A stretch of 64,000 nucleotides of DNA from the NCBI GenBank assembly GCA_012845835.1, contig JABAKD010000023.1:26453972-26517971 (forward strand), in the 5' to 3' direction. Below, in pieces: positions 34,665-44,009 of the stretch. A program made the position numbers and the translations under genes. This DNA is from Undaria pinnatifida. Taxonomy: Eukaryota; Sar; Phaeophyceae; Laminariales; Alariaceae. Numbering within the stretch: the first letter of the stretch is position 1; each line of letters starts with the position of its first letter. Under the pieces are notes generated by a model. That model was not told where the DNA came from. It did no database searches and was given only the letters and a program-made list of their open reading frames with translations.

Positions 34665-36302
34665 GGGCCCGAATTAACGAGGAACTTGCCAAATCGAATT
34701 TCGATTTTTTTTTTCTAATTTCATGAAAAATACAAGAAAAATTCAACTTTGGTTCTTATCAAGGAACGGCGCAGTGCGTTCTAGGAAATAAAAAAATTCA
34801 AAAAACGCTTAAGGGTCAACGATCACCCGTGGGCAACGACCGAGGCGAGCGATGGCTCGCGTCCTCCCCGGAGCGCCGCGGCTAGCCGCAGATTCTTTTG
34901 GCCGGCAGCGGCTTGTAGGCTATGGCTCTAGGTGTCTCTTGGATGGGCTGGCGCCACCCCGCCGCCCGACACGGGCAGCAGCGACGGGGATATAGCGGTC
35001 GAACTTCTGAGCGAAGTCATCATGTGGTAGTTGGTCGTGTAACTTTCGAGGTGCAGGGCGACGAAAAACTGGGTTTGCGGCGGTCTCGGTTGTTTTCGAA
35101 GCGTCGCAGGCGGTCTACGCTGTGCTAAGGACCTTCGGAGGCCGCGCTGCGGCTGCTACGGTGGTCCTACCTCTCGCAATGTTGGCTTCTCGCCTCTCAA
35201 TCACCCGACGACATGGCACCAATTCGCGTGGCCGCTTCGGTTACACAGAACAAGCCAGGTCTAGGTGGACGAACTCCCTAAATTCAATTTTGATTTTCGA
35301 CTAAATTAAACCCGAACGATCCCAAACCGCAACACAGGGGGTTATAAATCCTGCGAGGGGGGCTCTTTGGTTGAAGTTGATCCTTAATCCTGCAAGCAGC
35401 AAGCCAGTTTTCATTGATTGCCTCGCACACCCCACCGCCCCACACAACGATATCACCTCCCCCTCCAAACGCTCTACATATCACCACCCAGCCCTGTAGA
35501 GCACGGACACGAGGTAGATGCGGCTGCGCCACCATAGCTACGCCGGGAGGGTCCTCTCTCGGCTGTGCTGTGGTGGGCTACTACTACTACAGCTGCTGCT
35601 GCTGCTCTGTCTTCTTTGCGTTTGTCGCCATACACATCCGTGCTCTTGTCTTCGGTTGTGTGTGTCGCCACACGCCCGCCCTTGTTTTACTTATCATGTA
35701 CGAATGTGTCTCGCGTTTTCCGTGACAATCGTGCGCTGCCGCGTCCTAGCGGCAGATAGCCACCACGTGTGAAAGGCTGCCGGACAGCAGCACGGGTGAA
35801 GTTCTGTGAGGGGGCGCGCACGTGCGTGCGCACACGGTGACACTATGACACTACTCCAATGCCCAATGCATCTCGAGGATTGCCCACACAAGATGCATGC
35901 CGTCTGTCCCCCAGTTTTTTTAGGACACAGCATCCCGATCTACGAAGAAGGCGCATTGATTTCTGCTGTCACAGCAGTTATGCAAGAATGTTGCCGGAAA
36001 TTTCCGCCAAGAATTTTCCCAGAAATTCGTGGTGGGCATACTTATTTAGTGTTGGAAAAAAAAGGTTTCCAATTACATTGCAGGCATTGTTCCTATCGGA
36101 CCTGGAAGGCGTTATACACTCTCGATTTACTCTACAACCACCCCTTTACTCTACAAATTCGACCGAGAAAGTCTTTTTTTACTTCTTTGTTGAATTTGAT
36201 TTTTCGTAATAATTCTGAGAATGCCTGCTTGGTGATTCATTTCTTGACCAATCAGATGCAAATCGAAATTCGATTCTGCAAGTTCCTCGTTAATTCGGGC
36301 CT
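34665..36302 (+). mobile_element. Harbinger-like MITE with TAA duplication and known empty site
   Basis: The left end GGGCCCGAATTAACGAGGAA and the complement of the right end AGGCCCGAATTAACGAGGAA agree in 40 of 43 positions overall. TAA precedes the left end (34662-34664) and follows the right end (36303-36305). The neighbouring unit at 34381-34395 reads ccataagaaccaacc without the element, giving the uninterrupted target. A 3-bp TAA duplication and GGGCC-type ends fit PIF/Harbinger. The interior contains repeat R2 and no transposase. Confidence 0.92.
35301..36128 (+). repeat. repeat R2 inside the MITE
   Basis: About 828 bp nearly identical to 61651-62468, starting AATTAAACCCGAACGATCCC and ending CGTTATACACTCTCGATTTA. 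Two stretches stay open in both copies: a minus-strand NENWLAACRIKDQLQP segment and a plus-strand GFQLHCRHCSYRTWKALYTL segment. Differences between copies are not clearly synonymous, so coding is doubtful. Confidence 0.8.
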
Positions 36303-36830
36303 TAAGAACCAACCAGCTAACTGCGCCCCGCGTACCAGGTGTATACTGCTGTACGTACTGCTGCACGGCTGTTCTGATGTACGTACTGCTGCACTGCTGT
36401 TCTGCTGTATGTAGTAAAGGTTTGTTCGGTGGGTGGGTGGAGGGTGCACTGCGTCGTCCGTGGTGGGTGGGTGGGCCGTTCTGTACGTGGGAATCTTTTT
36501 GCGTCCTGTGGGAGATGAAATTTTTTTTTTGTTTCTATCATACAATACCGGCCTCCCACTGGTGCTTGGGATTACCACCGTCCCCACTGCTGCACTTTGT
36601 CCTTTACTACCGTACGTACTACTGCTGCCGTGTTATCATTTTTGTTTTGCAAATTTTACATAATCTACAGAGGGTGATACCTTTACTACCGTACGGCGGC
36701 ATTGTCGTACTGCCCTGTTATTATATTGTTCTTTTAGTACTTAATACAGAGGATACAGCACCAAATAGTTCTTGTCCGCCATACCGGCCGGCAACTGGCA
36801 TATTTCGGGAGTACCACTAGTTAATAGCTA
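36303..36830 (+). repeat. CTGTACGTACTGCTGCA / GGTGGGTGGG unit (after MITE)
   Basis: It continues the unit cut at 34661 and ends with a TACAGAGGATACAGCACC block also seen at 33999. Confidence 0.8.
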
Positions 36831-36873
36831 ATCCTTATAAATCCTGAACCTCTACACTATGGTCTTCACAATG

Positions 36874-37240
36874 TTATATGTGCAATGTTACCTGCTTGAA
36901 GGCGTCGTGCAGCAAATCGCTGAGTTCTCGCGCTTGGATATTGCGGCTACGAACACCCGCCTCCTCGCACTCCTCTTCGTCTTCGGCAGCTAACGGGTCG
37001 AAATCTTCATCACAGTCGTCCTCCTGATAACGAACGGTTCCAATGGCGGTCAGCACATCCGTCGAAAACTACAGAACTTGCATATCGGACGATACGATCA
37101 ACGGGAGCGCCAGCTCATGTCGGTTCAACGCAAACACTTCACCTCTGGCATATCATCAACCAGAAAATGGCGATACAGATCATCCATCTCTTTGTCGCCC
37201 AGAGCAAGCACTGATCTCACAGCAGTAGAGGTTAGTGTAT
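36874..37240 (-). pseudogene. unassigned broken coding stretch
   Basis: On the minus strand, SVLALGDKEMDDLYRHFLVD, then (another frame) HELALPLIVSSDMQVL, a TAG, and then AIGTVRYQEDDCDEDFDPLA with an acidic run and RELSDLLHDAFKQVTLHI follow one another. At least one frameshift and one stop break it. The composition is protein-like. The family is not recognised; an old transposon protein is possible. Confidence 0.4.
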
Positions 37241-37470
37241 CTTCTTCTAGGGCTGGCTACTGGGCCAGGACGTACTGGCGGTGAAAATCTCGTGGCAGTA
37301 CACCACCAGAGACTTTAGCTACTGGGCTCTGTCTCGAAGTGAATTCCTCGTGGCGTATTGGCGAATTTTTTCGGCCTTACTGGGCAAACTTTTTGTAGGG
37401 TGTGAGGAAGTAGACTAAAAATGTTGAACAACAAATGCTACTCGAGTTATATCCTTCTAAACTCGTTTTT

Positions 37471-37557
37471 TTTTTTTTTTCCTTGCCTGGGAAAGACGGT
37501 GAGAATCGAACCAGCGACCTCACTGTTTATAATCTCACATCCTGTCTGCGACGCCAT
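37471..37557 (-). mobile_element. 87-bp tRNA-like retroposon flanked by 70-bp direct repeats
   Basis: On the minus strand the insert reads a tRNA-like sequence with a GGTTCGATTC B box and GAGATTATAAAC, then CAGGCAAGG and a run of about 14 A. It lies between two 70-bp direct repeats (37401-37470 and 37558-37627) that differ at about three positions. Length and poly-A tail fit a retroposed tRNA or minimal SINE. The flanking repeat is far longer than the usual 5-20 bp duplication. Confidence 0.65.
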
Positions 37558-37627
37558 TGTGAGGAAGTAGACTAAAAATGTTGAACAACAAACGCTTCTC
37601 GAGTTATTTCCTTCTAAACTCGTTTTT

Positions 37628-38447
37628 CCACCACAAAAGGGTGGGAAAGAATTTTTGGGAGTTCAAATAGCCGCCGAAGGCGGTAAAAAATGGGTAAAAA
37701 GGGGGGGGACGAAAAAAGAGAACGAAGAAAGAGAGAGGAGCACGAGGCTAGAGCAAAGCACAGCTAAGCGAGCCTTGCTTACGCGATTGACGACGGCCGT
37801 GATGGAGAAACGAGATGCACGAGGTCAGACCTCGAATATAATTGGAATGCATACATCCTGCGGGGTGTTTGGGTGCTTGGCGGGCACTCATGACCAAGAG
37901 AAGCTGCGGTACTCGGGCGCCCACTTTTAAACCAAGATAATAAGGAGAAGGTACGTACCAGGTAAGGTCTGTCCGGTTACATTCTTCCACAACGTGACCC
38001 CCACTTTTTCTCGCTTGTTTTTGAGAGTTGGAACGCGAAAATAGGTTGACAAGAACCGCACGGTCGAGAAGCATCGAAATCCGGGGTCAAAAAAAAAAAT
38101 CGGTGAAATTGGCCGTTTTTGGGTGAAAATTACCCCGAAATTACCCCGAACCGACACATATTAGCCCGAAACGATACATATTATCCCGAATATTGCCCCG
38201 TAACCCATGGATGCATTAGCGTTTTTAAATATGCATCGAATATCCGAGTTCCGTTTTCCTCTCCATATCCGCACCCTCGCCCCAAAACCAGCTCGACAAC
38301 GCCACGAAGACCAACATTGTCTCCTAGACTTGTGACACCCCCGCCCCGCTCTAGTCTCGTGACCGATCAAATGCAAAATTTAAATGACGAAAATATATCA
38401 CCGAACCTCAATAATAAAACCATGTGTATGGGTGCGTGTGTCTTTTT
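37628..38447. other. no recognisable gene
   Basis: A purine-rich patch (37675-37760) and ATTACCCCGAA / ATATTAGCCCGAA / ATATTATCCCGAA short repeats (38130-38195) are all I see. Confidence 0.5.
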
Positions 38448-39221
38448 TTAACTGCCCGACCCGTTGGCAGCACGCGCTTCGGCCGCGGCGCGGCAGTCGC
38501 CGCCGGCTGGACGCGGCGTGATTTCCGCTGTGCGGCGGAACCTCCATCTGCCGTGAAACTTTCGGGGTTCCTCAGCGCTCCCTCCGATGGCTGCTGCTGC
38601 GTCTCCTCGATGTCGCTCCACTCCATCCATGTTAGATTCCTCGGACGAAGTGCAGTTTGCAGAGTCGCCGCCGTATCCCCCGAAGATGAGCCCCTCAGAT
38701 GCCGAACTTCGTCCCTCAAAGCACACATCAATCCCCAGCATGTCATCTTCTCCAAACCAATTGCAGAGCTCGTCTCCGTCGTCTTCACCTCCCTCAATCT
38801 CGAAGACAACCGTCCCATCCTCGACCTCTCCCCCCTTGCTGTTGTCGTCTGTGGGAGCGGGGGCTGGCATGCTGCAGGGCGGAGCTGATGTCCACATGTC
38901 AAGAAGTGTGCGCATTCCCCGCTTCTCTTCTGCATTTCGCCGCATTTGTCGGCGGCGCCGACGCGTCCGTTTGCTCTTGCCATCGTACTGAACGCTGCCC
39001 GAGCTGCCCGAGCTGCAGTTGCCATTATCACTGTCGCTGCTGTGCCGGCTGCTGCTGTGGTTCTCTTCGTCTCCTTCGTAACATGTGTCGTCGTCATGTT
39101 CTGGTGGAGGGTCCGCAGTGTGTGGCGGTGTAGGGTCCTCTTTTTTCCCGCCGAACCGGCCAGCTGTTCGTGTTTGGGAGCTGCCAGGCTTCCTATTCTT
39201 AGGACGCCCGCGCCCAGTCAT
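38448..39221 (-). CDS. unassigned protein with AT-hook-like N-terminus
   Basis: The frame reads 257 codons from ATG at 39221 (an upstream ATG at 39344 adds a His/Thr-rich stretch that looks untranslated). It starts MTGRGRPKNRKPGSSQTRTA, where GRGRPKNR resembles an AT-hook DNA-binding motif. Next come an acidic/Ser-rich region (EHDDDTCYEGDEENHSSSRH), a basic cluster (KRTRRRRRQMRRNAEEKR, possible nuclear signal), then RTLLDMWTSAPP and a Gly/Asp/Glu-rich half. The C-terminus is Arg/Ala-rich. The layout suggests a nuclear accessory protein, perhaps of a transposon. No family is recognised and no neighbours support a function. Confidence 0.45.
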   Translation of the reverse strand: MTGRGRPKNRKPGSSQTRTAGRFGGKKEDPTPPHTADPPPEHDDDTCYEGDEENHSSSRHSSDSDNGNCSSGSSGSVQYDGKSKRTRRRRRQMRRNAEEKRGMRTLLDMWTSAPPCSMPAPAPTDDNSKGGEVEDGTVVFEIEGGEDDGDELCNWFGEDDMLGIDVCFEGRSSASEGLIFGGYGGDSANCTSSEESNMDGVERHRGDAAAAIGGSAEEPRKFHGRWRFRRTAEITPRPAGGDCRAAAEARAANGSGS

Positions 39222-39379
39222 GTTTGGGGGCTTGCGTGGTCCCTCAGAGGGGTCTATGGGACTGCTGTGTGGTGTGCTGTAGGTGGGTTGTAGGCGTGTC
39301 GACTGCTGTGTGGTGTGGTGTGGTTGTATGTGGTGTGTGAGCATACCAAACTTTGACGCGCCATTTCTCCTTCAAATAA

Positions 39380-39810
39380 ATTTTTCTCGGGAAAAAAAAA
39401 AAAAACGTCCCTAGCTGCAGGTCCAATTCGTCCGAATCCGTTGAGTTTTTCGACATCTATCGGTTCGTTTCTCCCCAAAAAACTGTACACTGAGGCCGCC
39501 GGAAATGAGTTTTTTCGCCCTTTTCTCCGTTGTATATCAGCGAAAAAAAAGTTGAGTTGAGTCGCCGTGAGCTCCTCAACCTAATACGCTCAAAACCGGT
39601 CTAAAAAAAAAATCGACTTCACACTCCATCAAATAAAACTGTACAAACGCGGAAGTGTGGTGAGCTAAAGCTTTATTTTTCCCCATCCGCCGGAGGATAA
39701 AAAAAAAAAAAAAAAAAAAAAATGTACAAAATCTGGCAAAATCTCGACGGAATCGCGATTTTCTCGGCAAAAAAAAAAAAAAAAAAAAAAAAATCTGCTC
39801 CAATCAATCG
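39380..39810. repeat. cluster of long A runs
   Basis: A runs of about 15 (39389-39404), about 25 (39699-39722) and about 27 (39769-39793) lie in a short AT-rich stretch. They could be old poly-A tails of insertions. Confidence 0.6.
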
Positions 39811-40029
39811 ATCCGCCTGAAACAGAGCTTTCACACGATATAAGTTATGTCACTAGGGGGTACGTCAGTCGCTCGCAATAATTCGGGAGGGTTTTTTCGG
39901 AAATCGTGGGAAAATTTAACCGGACAGACTATACCATGAACGGGTACCAACTGTAATTTAGAGGGGGCGTAGGCAGGCAGGTACATGCCCTCCTTCCGCG
40001 GAGAAGGAAACGTATATATATAATGTCAG

Positions 40030-40262
40030 ATTTTGTCCCCCTCAGAAACGGGTTTTATAGTTTCCGCGCACAGACTGACTAAAATCATCCTGTTGACCCT
40101 GATAGCTACACTGTAGTTGTAAGGGGAGTCGCCGACCTATATCCTTAATGAGGACACACAACTCGTAATACGCGCGATCGGAGTATCACACACAGCTTGC
40201 AAAGATGAGTTTCGACGAAATCTTTGATCTCACAGCTGGTGGAGTGTATTTTCATTTTTTAT
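40030..40262 (+). repeat. dispersed repeat R1, long copy
   Basis: It is the near-perfect complement of 4027-4262 and ends GCTGGTGGAGTGTATTTTCA plus TTTTTTATAATATAAT. Confidence 0.85.
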
Positions 40263-40377
40263 AATATAATGTTGGCAGATTCCGGGGCGCCGGAATTTTT
40301 TGTAGGGTGGGAGGGGCAACCCCTTTTTGCACGACGATCGTGCAAAGAAAAAGTGCACGACTCCAAAACGCCTCCTG

Positions 40378-40441
40378 AACCACACACCTAGAAACCTGAA
40401 CCACACACCCAGAAACCTGAACCACACACCCAGAAACCCAT
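40378..40441 (+). repeat. 21-bp direct repeat, three copies
   Basis: CTGAACCACACACCYAGAAA plus C occurs three times in succession, the last two identical. Confidence 0.9.
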
Positions 40442-40519
40442 TTTCAAATCAGAAACACAGCGTGAGTACCAAGGCACGATTACCGCACGCATCACAGCCC
40501 CCACACCGCCACAAGGGTC

Positions 40520-40864
40520 ATGTCTCTTCATGAACTGCTACACAATTGTGGAGCATATGACGAGGGTGACGATAGCCCCGATAGTGACATGGACGTGTGC
40601 GTAGGGGACGAGAACCCTCCCGCTCCCGCTCCCGCTCCCGCTCCCGCTTCTCCTGCAGGCAGTGCCTCTACTTCTGCTCTCTCTGCCGCGGTCCCTCCAT
40701 ACTCCTTGCCCCAAGAGGATCAAGCACAAGGGTCCGGTGACAATGCCGATCACCCTGTGGATGTTGACCTAGACTGTGGCCACTGTAGCCCTCACAGCAG
40801 TAGCAGGAGTAGCAGTCAGAGCTTGGACGTTTCTGATGGGGATGGCGCAAGACCACTTCGTTAA
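40520..40864 (+). CDS. unassigned acidic, Pro/Ser-rich protein (possibly first exon)
   Basis: The frame has 114 codons: MSLHELLHNCGAYDEGDDSP, a hexanucleotide-encoded (PA)n run, then DHPVDVDLDCGHCSPHSSSR. It stops at TAA 40862. A neighbouring frame from about 40845 continues with MGMAQDHFVNQQTQQNDRRR, EHQRARREAHGAKVVLRPAT and a gtgagt donor at 40968, so the real product may shift frame or splice near 40840. It ends about 540 bp before the H2 element. The family is not recognised. Confidence 0.4.
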   Translation: MSLHELLHNCGAYDEGDDSPDSDMDVCVGDENPPAPAPAPAPASPAGSASTSALSAAVPPYSLPQEDQAQGSGDNADHPVDVDLDCGHCSPHSSSRSSSQSLDVSDGDGARPLR

Positions 40865-41403
40865 CCAGCAGACCCAGCAGAACGACCGACGCCGCGAACA
40901 CCAACGAGCTCGGCGGGAGGCGCACGGGGCGAAGGTGGTCCTGAGACCAGCGACCGCACTCCAACGGTGAGTATCCTGTCGGTAGTTTCCCGTCCCGTCC
41001 GTGCGTCCGTCCGTGCTTACCCGTAGTCTGCCACTGTCGCGGCGTGTACGCTGGCCTCTTTTTCTTTTTGCGCAATCTGGCTCGTCTGCCCTGTGTCCGC
41101 TGGGGTTGTCACGATGGTCTGGGTAATGTCCGCCGAGCAGGGCACTGCTGTCGTCGAAACATACGCGACAGGTATAGACTGCGTGTGAAGTCCACACCTT
41201 TGTCGTGCTATCTCTGTGTTCTTGCCGGCTACTCGCCGGCTACTGCTTGTGCTGCTGAAGAGGACGTATGATATGTTGCTGTACTTGGCTGCTGTACTTG
41301 GCTTTACCTGCGACATGGACGAAAAAAAACGCGTGCCCGCCCGCCCAGCACGCGCTCACTACAACTACTTTGTGTCAACTACTTTGTGTTAATCTATTAC
41401 TAA
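40865..41403. other. no recognisable gene up to H2
   Basis: A minus-strand frame (41017-41316) with AYVSTTAVPCSADITQTIVT is open but unrecognised. The stretch ends in the TAA that precedes H2. Confidence 0.4.
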
Positions 41404-41455
41404 GGCCGTTTCTTATAGCATTGGATTCTCATCTTCGATTTCGCCAGAATCCGAT
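41404..41455 (+). repeat. H2 left terminal inverted repeat
   Basis: 52 bp, differing from the complement of the right repeat at positions 5 (G/A) and 38 (T/C). Confidence 0.95.
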
Positions 41456-41664
41456 CCGGGCCCATTTCCGCCTTCTTATAGACACGGATTTTGGCACAAT
41501 CCAATTCGGAAAAATCCAATTTCAGCTTTTCGAGTTGCGGCCACTCGGATTCCTGACCAAAATCCGAGACGCTGCCCAACCCGGATTTCTGTCTCGGATT
41601 ATTTGAAACTCTCTGGTTGCGCCGCGCGCGCGCACACACACACACACACATCGGGCTACCCCAC

Positions 41665-43978
41665 ATGCGTGCCGCAGTGCCGGCGCTGTTAGGGCTGCTG
41701 GGCGTCGCCCGTGGGCTAGCCTACGAACTTGGCTTGCCCTCGGGACGCGTGGTGCACCATCAAATGGCCGCGACAGCGAGAGAAAAAGCTGGTGTCGACG
41801 TTTCTGCTGTCTTTGCCACCACGCTAGCTGCCTTCCATCTGCAGCAGCAGCGTAGTGTCGCCACCTGGGACCTCATCTTACAAGACTACGAAGACGAGCT
41901 AGAGCCCGACACAGAGGACGATGAGATGTCAAGGGCTGTCAAGAGGCGGCGTGTGCACCCTCGCAAAGACTACACAAAGTCGGGTTGGTGGCAGGAGCTG
42001 GAGGAGCTGCAAGGGACAGGCCTCACGGATCACACAACGAGAGAAGCGCGGCGTTTCCGCCAGAACTTCCGCGTCCCCTACCCTTTCTTCGTGCACTTGG
42101 TGGAGCTGGTGAAGGACAGAGACTGGTTCCCAACGGGGGAGAAGGATGCCACCGGGCGTGCAGCCATCCCAGTTGAGTTGAAGGTGAGCAAGCACGTTTG
42201 ATGACAACACATGTTGATTTTTGAAAATGGTCCGCCGGCTCACAGCAGGCGCGCGGGCGCCTCAGCGCGCATGTGTTGAAGGTGTGCAGCTGTAGTAGTA
42301 GTGGTGGGAGTTGCGGCTGCGGTGTCACACCTCTCTTCCATCTACTGCTGCCATGTGTAATGACCATGCGCTACTACAATTGCTTCTGATACAGACCGAC
42401 CACTTCCCTGCTGTTGCCGGCAGTAAAAAAATGAAAATGTATACACGCTGTCCTGGCGCGGCAGCAGCGCGTTATTTGCGACAGCCCCAGCGTTGGTGGT
42501 TGTTGCACAACCCAGATGGTCACGACCATGCACGCACCCGACCTGCATCACCAACCAAAACGTACAGAGTTGTAGGCAAACAAGCACACCGCCGGATAGT
42601 TCTTGTCTCGTGGCCAAGCGTGATGTTGGTCTCTCGAGTGTATTGCAATGCTGGGCTGCCAGCGGGGTTGGGCGAGGGCGAAAAATTAAAATTGAAATTG
42701 TGGCAAGTGTTTCGTCTTGATCGTAACGTATGTCCCCCGGGGCCCCAAACGGTGCTGTCTGAACGAACATCCAACACTCGATGCATTAGGCATGGATACG
42801 ATAAGGTAGTTTAGTCCTGATACAGCGGAGTGCTGTGAGGAACATTGTTTCGTATAGTAGACCATGTAGTTGGGAACAGGGAGACGTGTCCCTGCTGAAC
42901 GTGGAAAATGTGCACGTACACAGCAGCAGCAGTTGTCTGCACCAATGCGCCCTAAAATGAAGATCAACGGGCGGTGAACAATTGCGAACGAATCGTTCAC
43001 ATACAGGACTCTGCAGATCAAAACAGCAGCTGCCCGATACACAGAGTCTACCGACACGCACACAGTTGAAGGTGCTGCTGCACCTGTCGCGACTCGCGGA
43101 GGTGACAGCAGGCTGCGGGTCGAGCAATGTGGAGGGACAAGCAAAATTTGCGATACCTCGATGATTTTTCGCCATGGGACACACACGGGACAACTATTTA
43201 TCAGGGCTTTTCACGGGTCGGGTCAAATCTCGCGGGTCGGGTCGGGTCGGGTCGGGTCAGCTGACCCGACCCGACCCGCGAGATTTTCGAGACGTCTTGA
43301 CCCGACCCGACCCGACCCGCGAGATTTTCGACACGTCTTGACCCGACCCGACCCGACCCGCGAGATTTTCGGGACGTCTTGACCCGACCCGACCCGACCC
43401 GCGAGATTTTGAAATCGTCCTGACCCGACCCGACCCGACCCGCGACAATCCGGGTGACCCGCGAGATTCGGGTCGTCTGGCGGGTCACGTTAACTTGACC
43501 CGTGACATTTCTCACGGGTCAAAGTAAAAAAGTCACGGGTCAAAGCATGTATACCTCGGTCAGTTGGTTGGTCCTTGGTCCCTCTTATTTTTTCCAGTAT
43601 GTCGTGTTCTCTGCGTTTTTTACCGGCATTGTTTGCAGCTGATGATTAAGTCATGTGGCGTGCGCGCGAGAAATAGGAAAGAAACCGCAACCCACATGCA
43701 TGGACATGCCCGTACCGTTAGACCACCGGGTCGACCCGACGAGCGACCCGACGAGCGAGCTAGTTATAAGTTACAAGTGCAGTCTCCGGCCCCGGCAAGC
43801 AGCCTAGCTGAGCCGCCTCCGGCAGCAAGCCCACAACTGGGGCGGTGGATCTGTCAGCAGGGGCTGCGATCCGCGAGGATGCGTTGTCTGCTGCTGGTGC
43901 TTGCTGCTGCCAGGGTGCTGCTGCTGCTGCTGCTGCTGCTTGCTGCTGCTGCTGCTGCTTGCTGCTGCTGCTGCTGCT

Positions 43979-44009
<31 letters not shown>

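Larger units (their letters stand above)
31057..36746 (+). repeat. segmental tandem duplication, copy 2 (split by a MITE)
   Basis: It starts with the same hairpin junction as copy 1 and keeps the block order. It lacks the R1 copy at 27825 and the 29893-30388 segment, and contains the 1638-bp MITE at 34665. Removing the MITE leaves about 4.05 kb. Confidence 0.85.

Noticed and set aside
38424-39293. Plus-strand Ser/Pro/Cys-rich ORFs opposite 38448-39221
   Set aside because: They mirror the minus-strand frame with its AT-hook-like start and basic/acidic blocks; no motif supports the plus strand.
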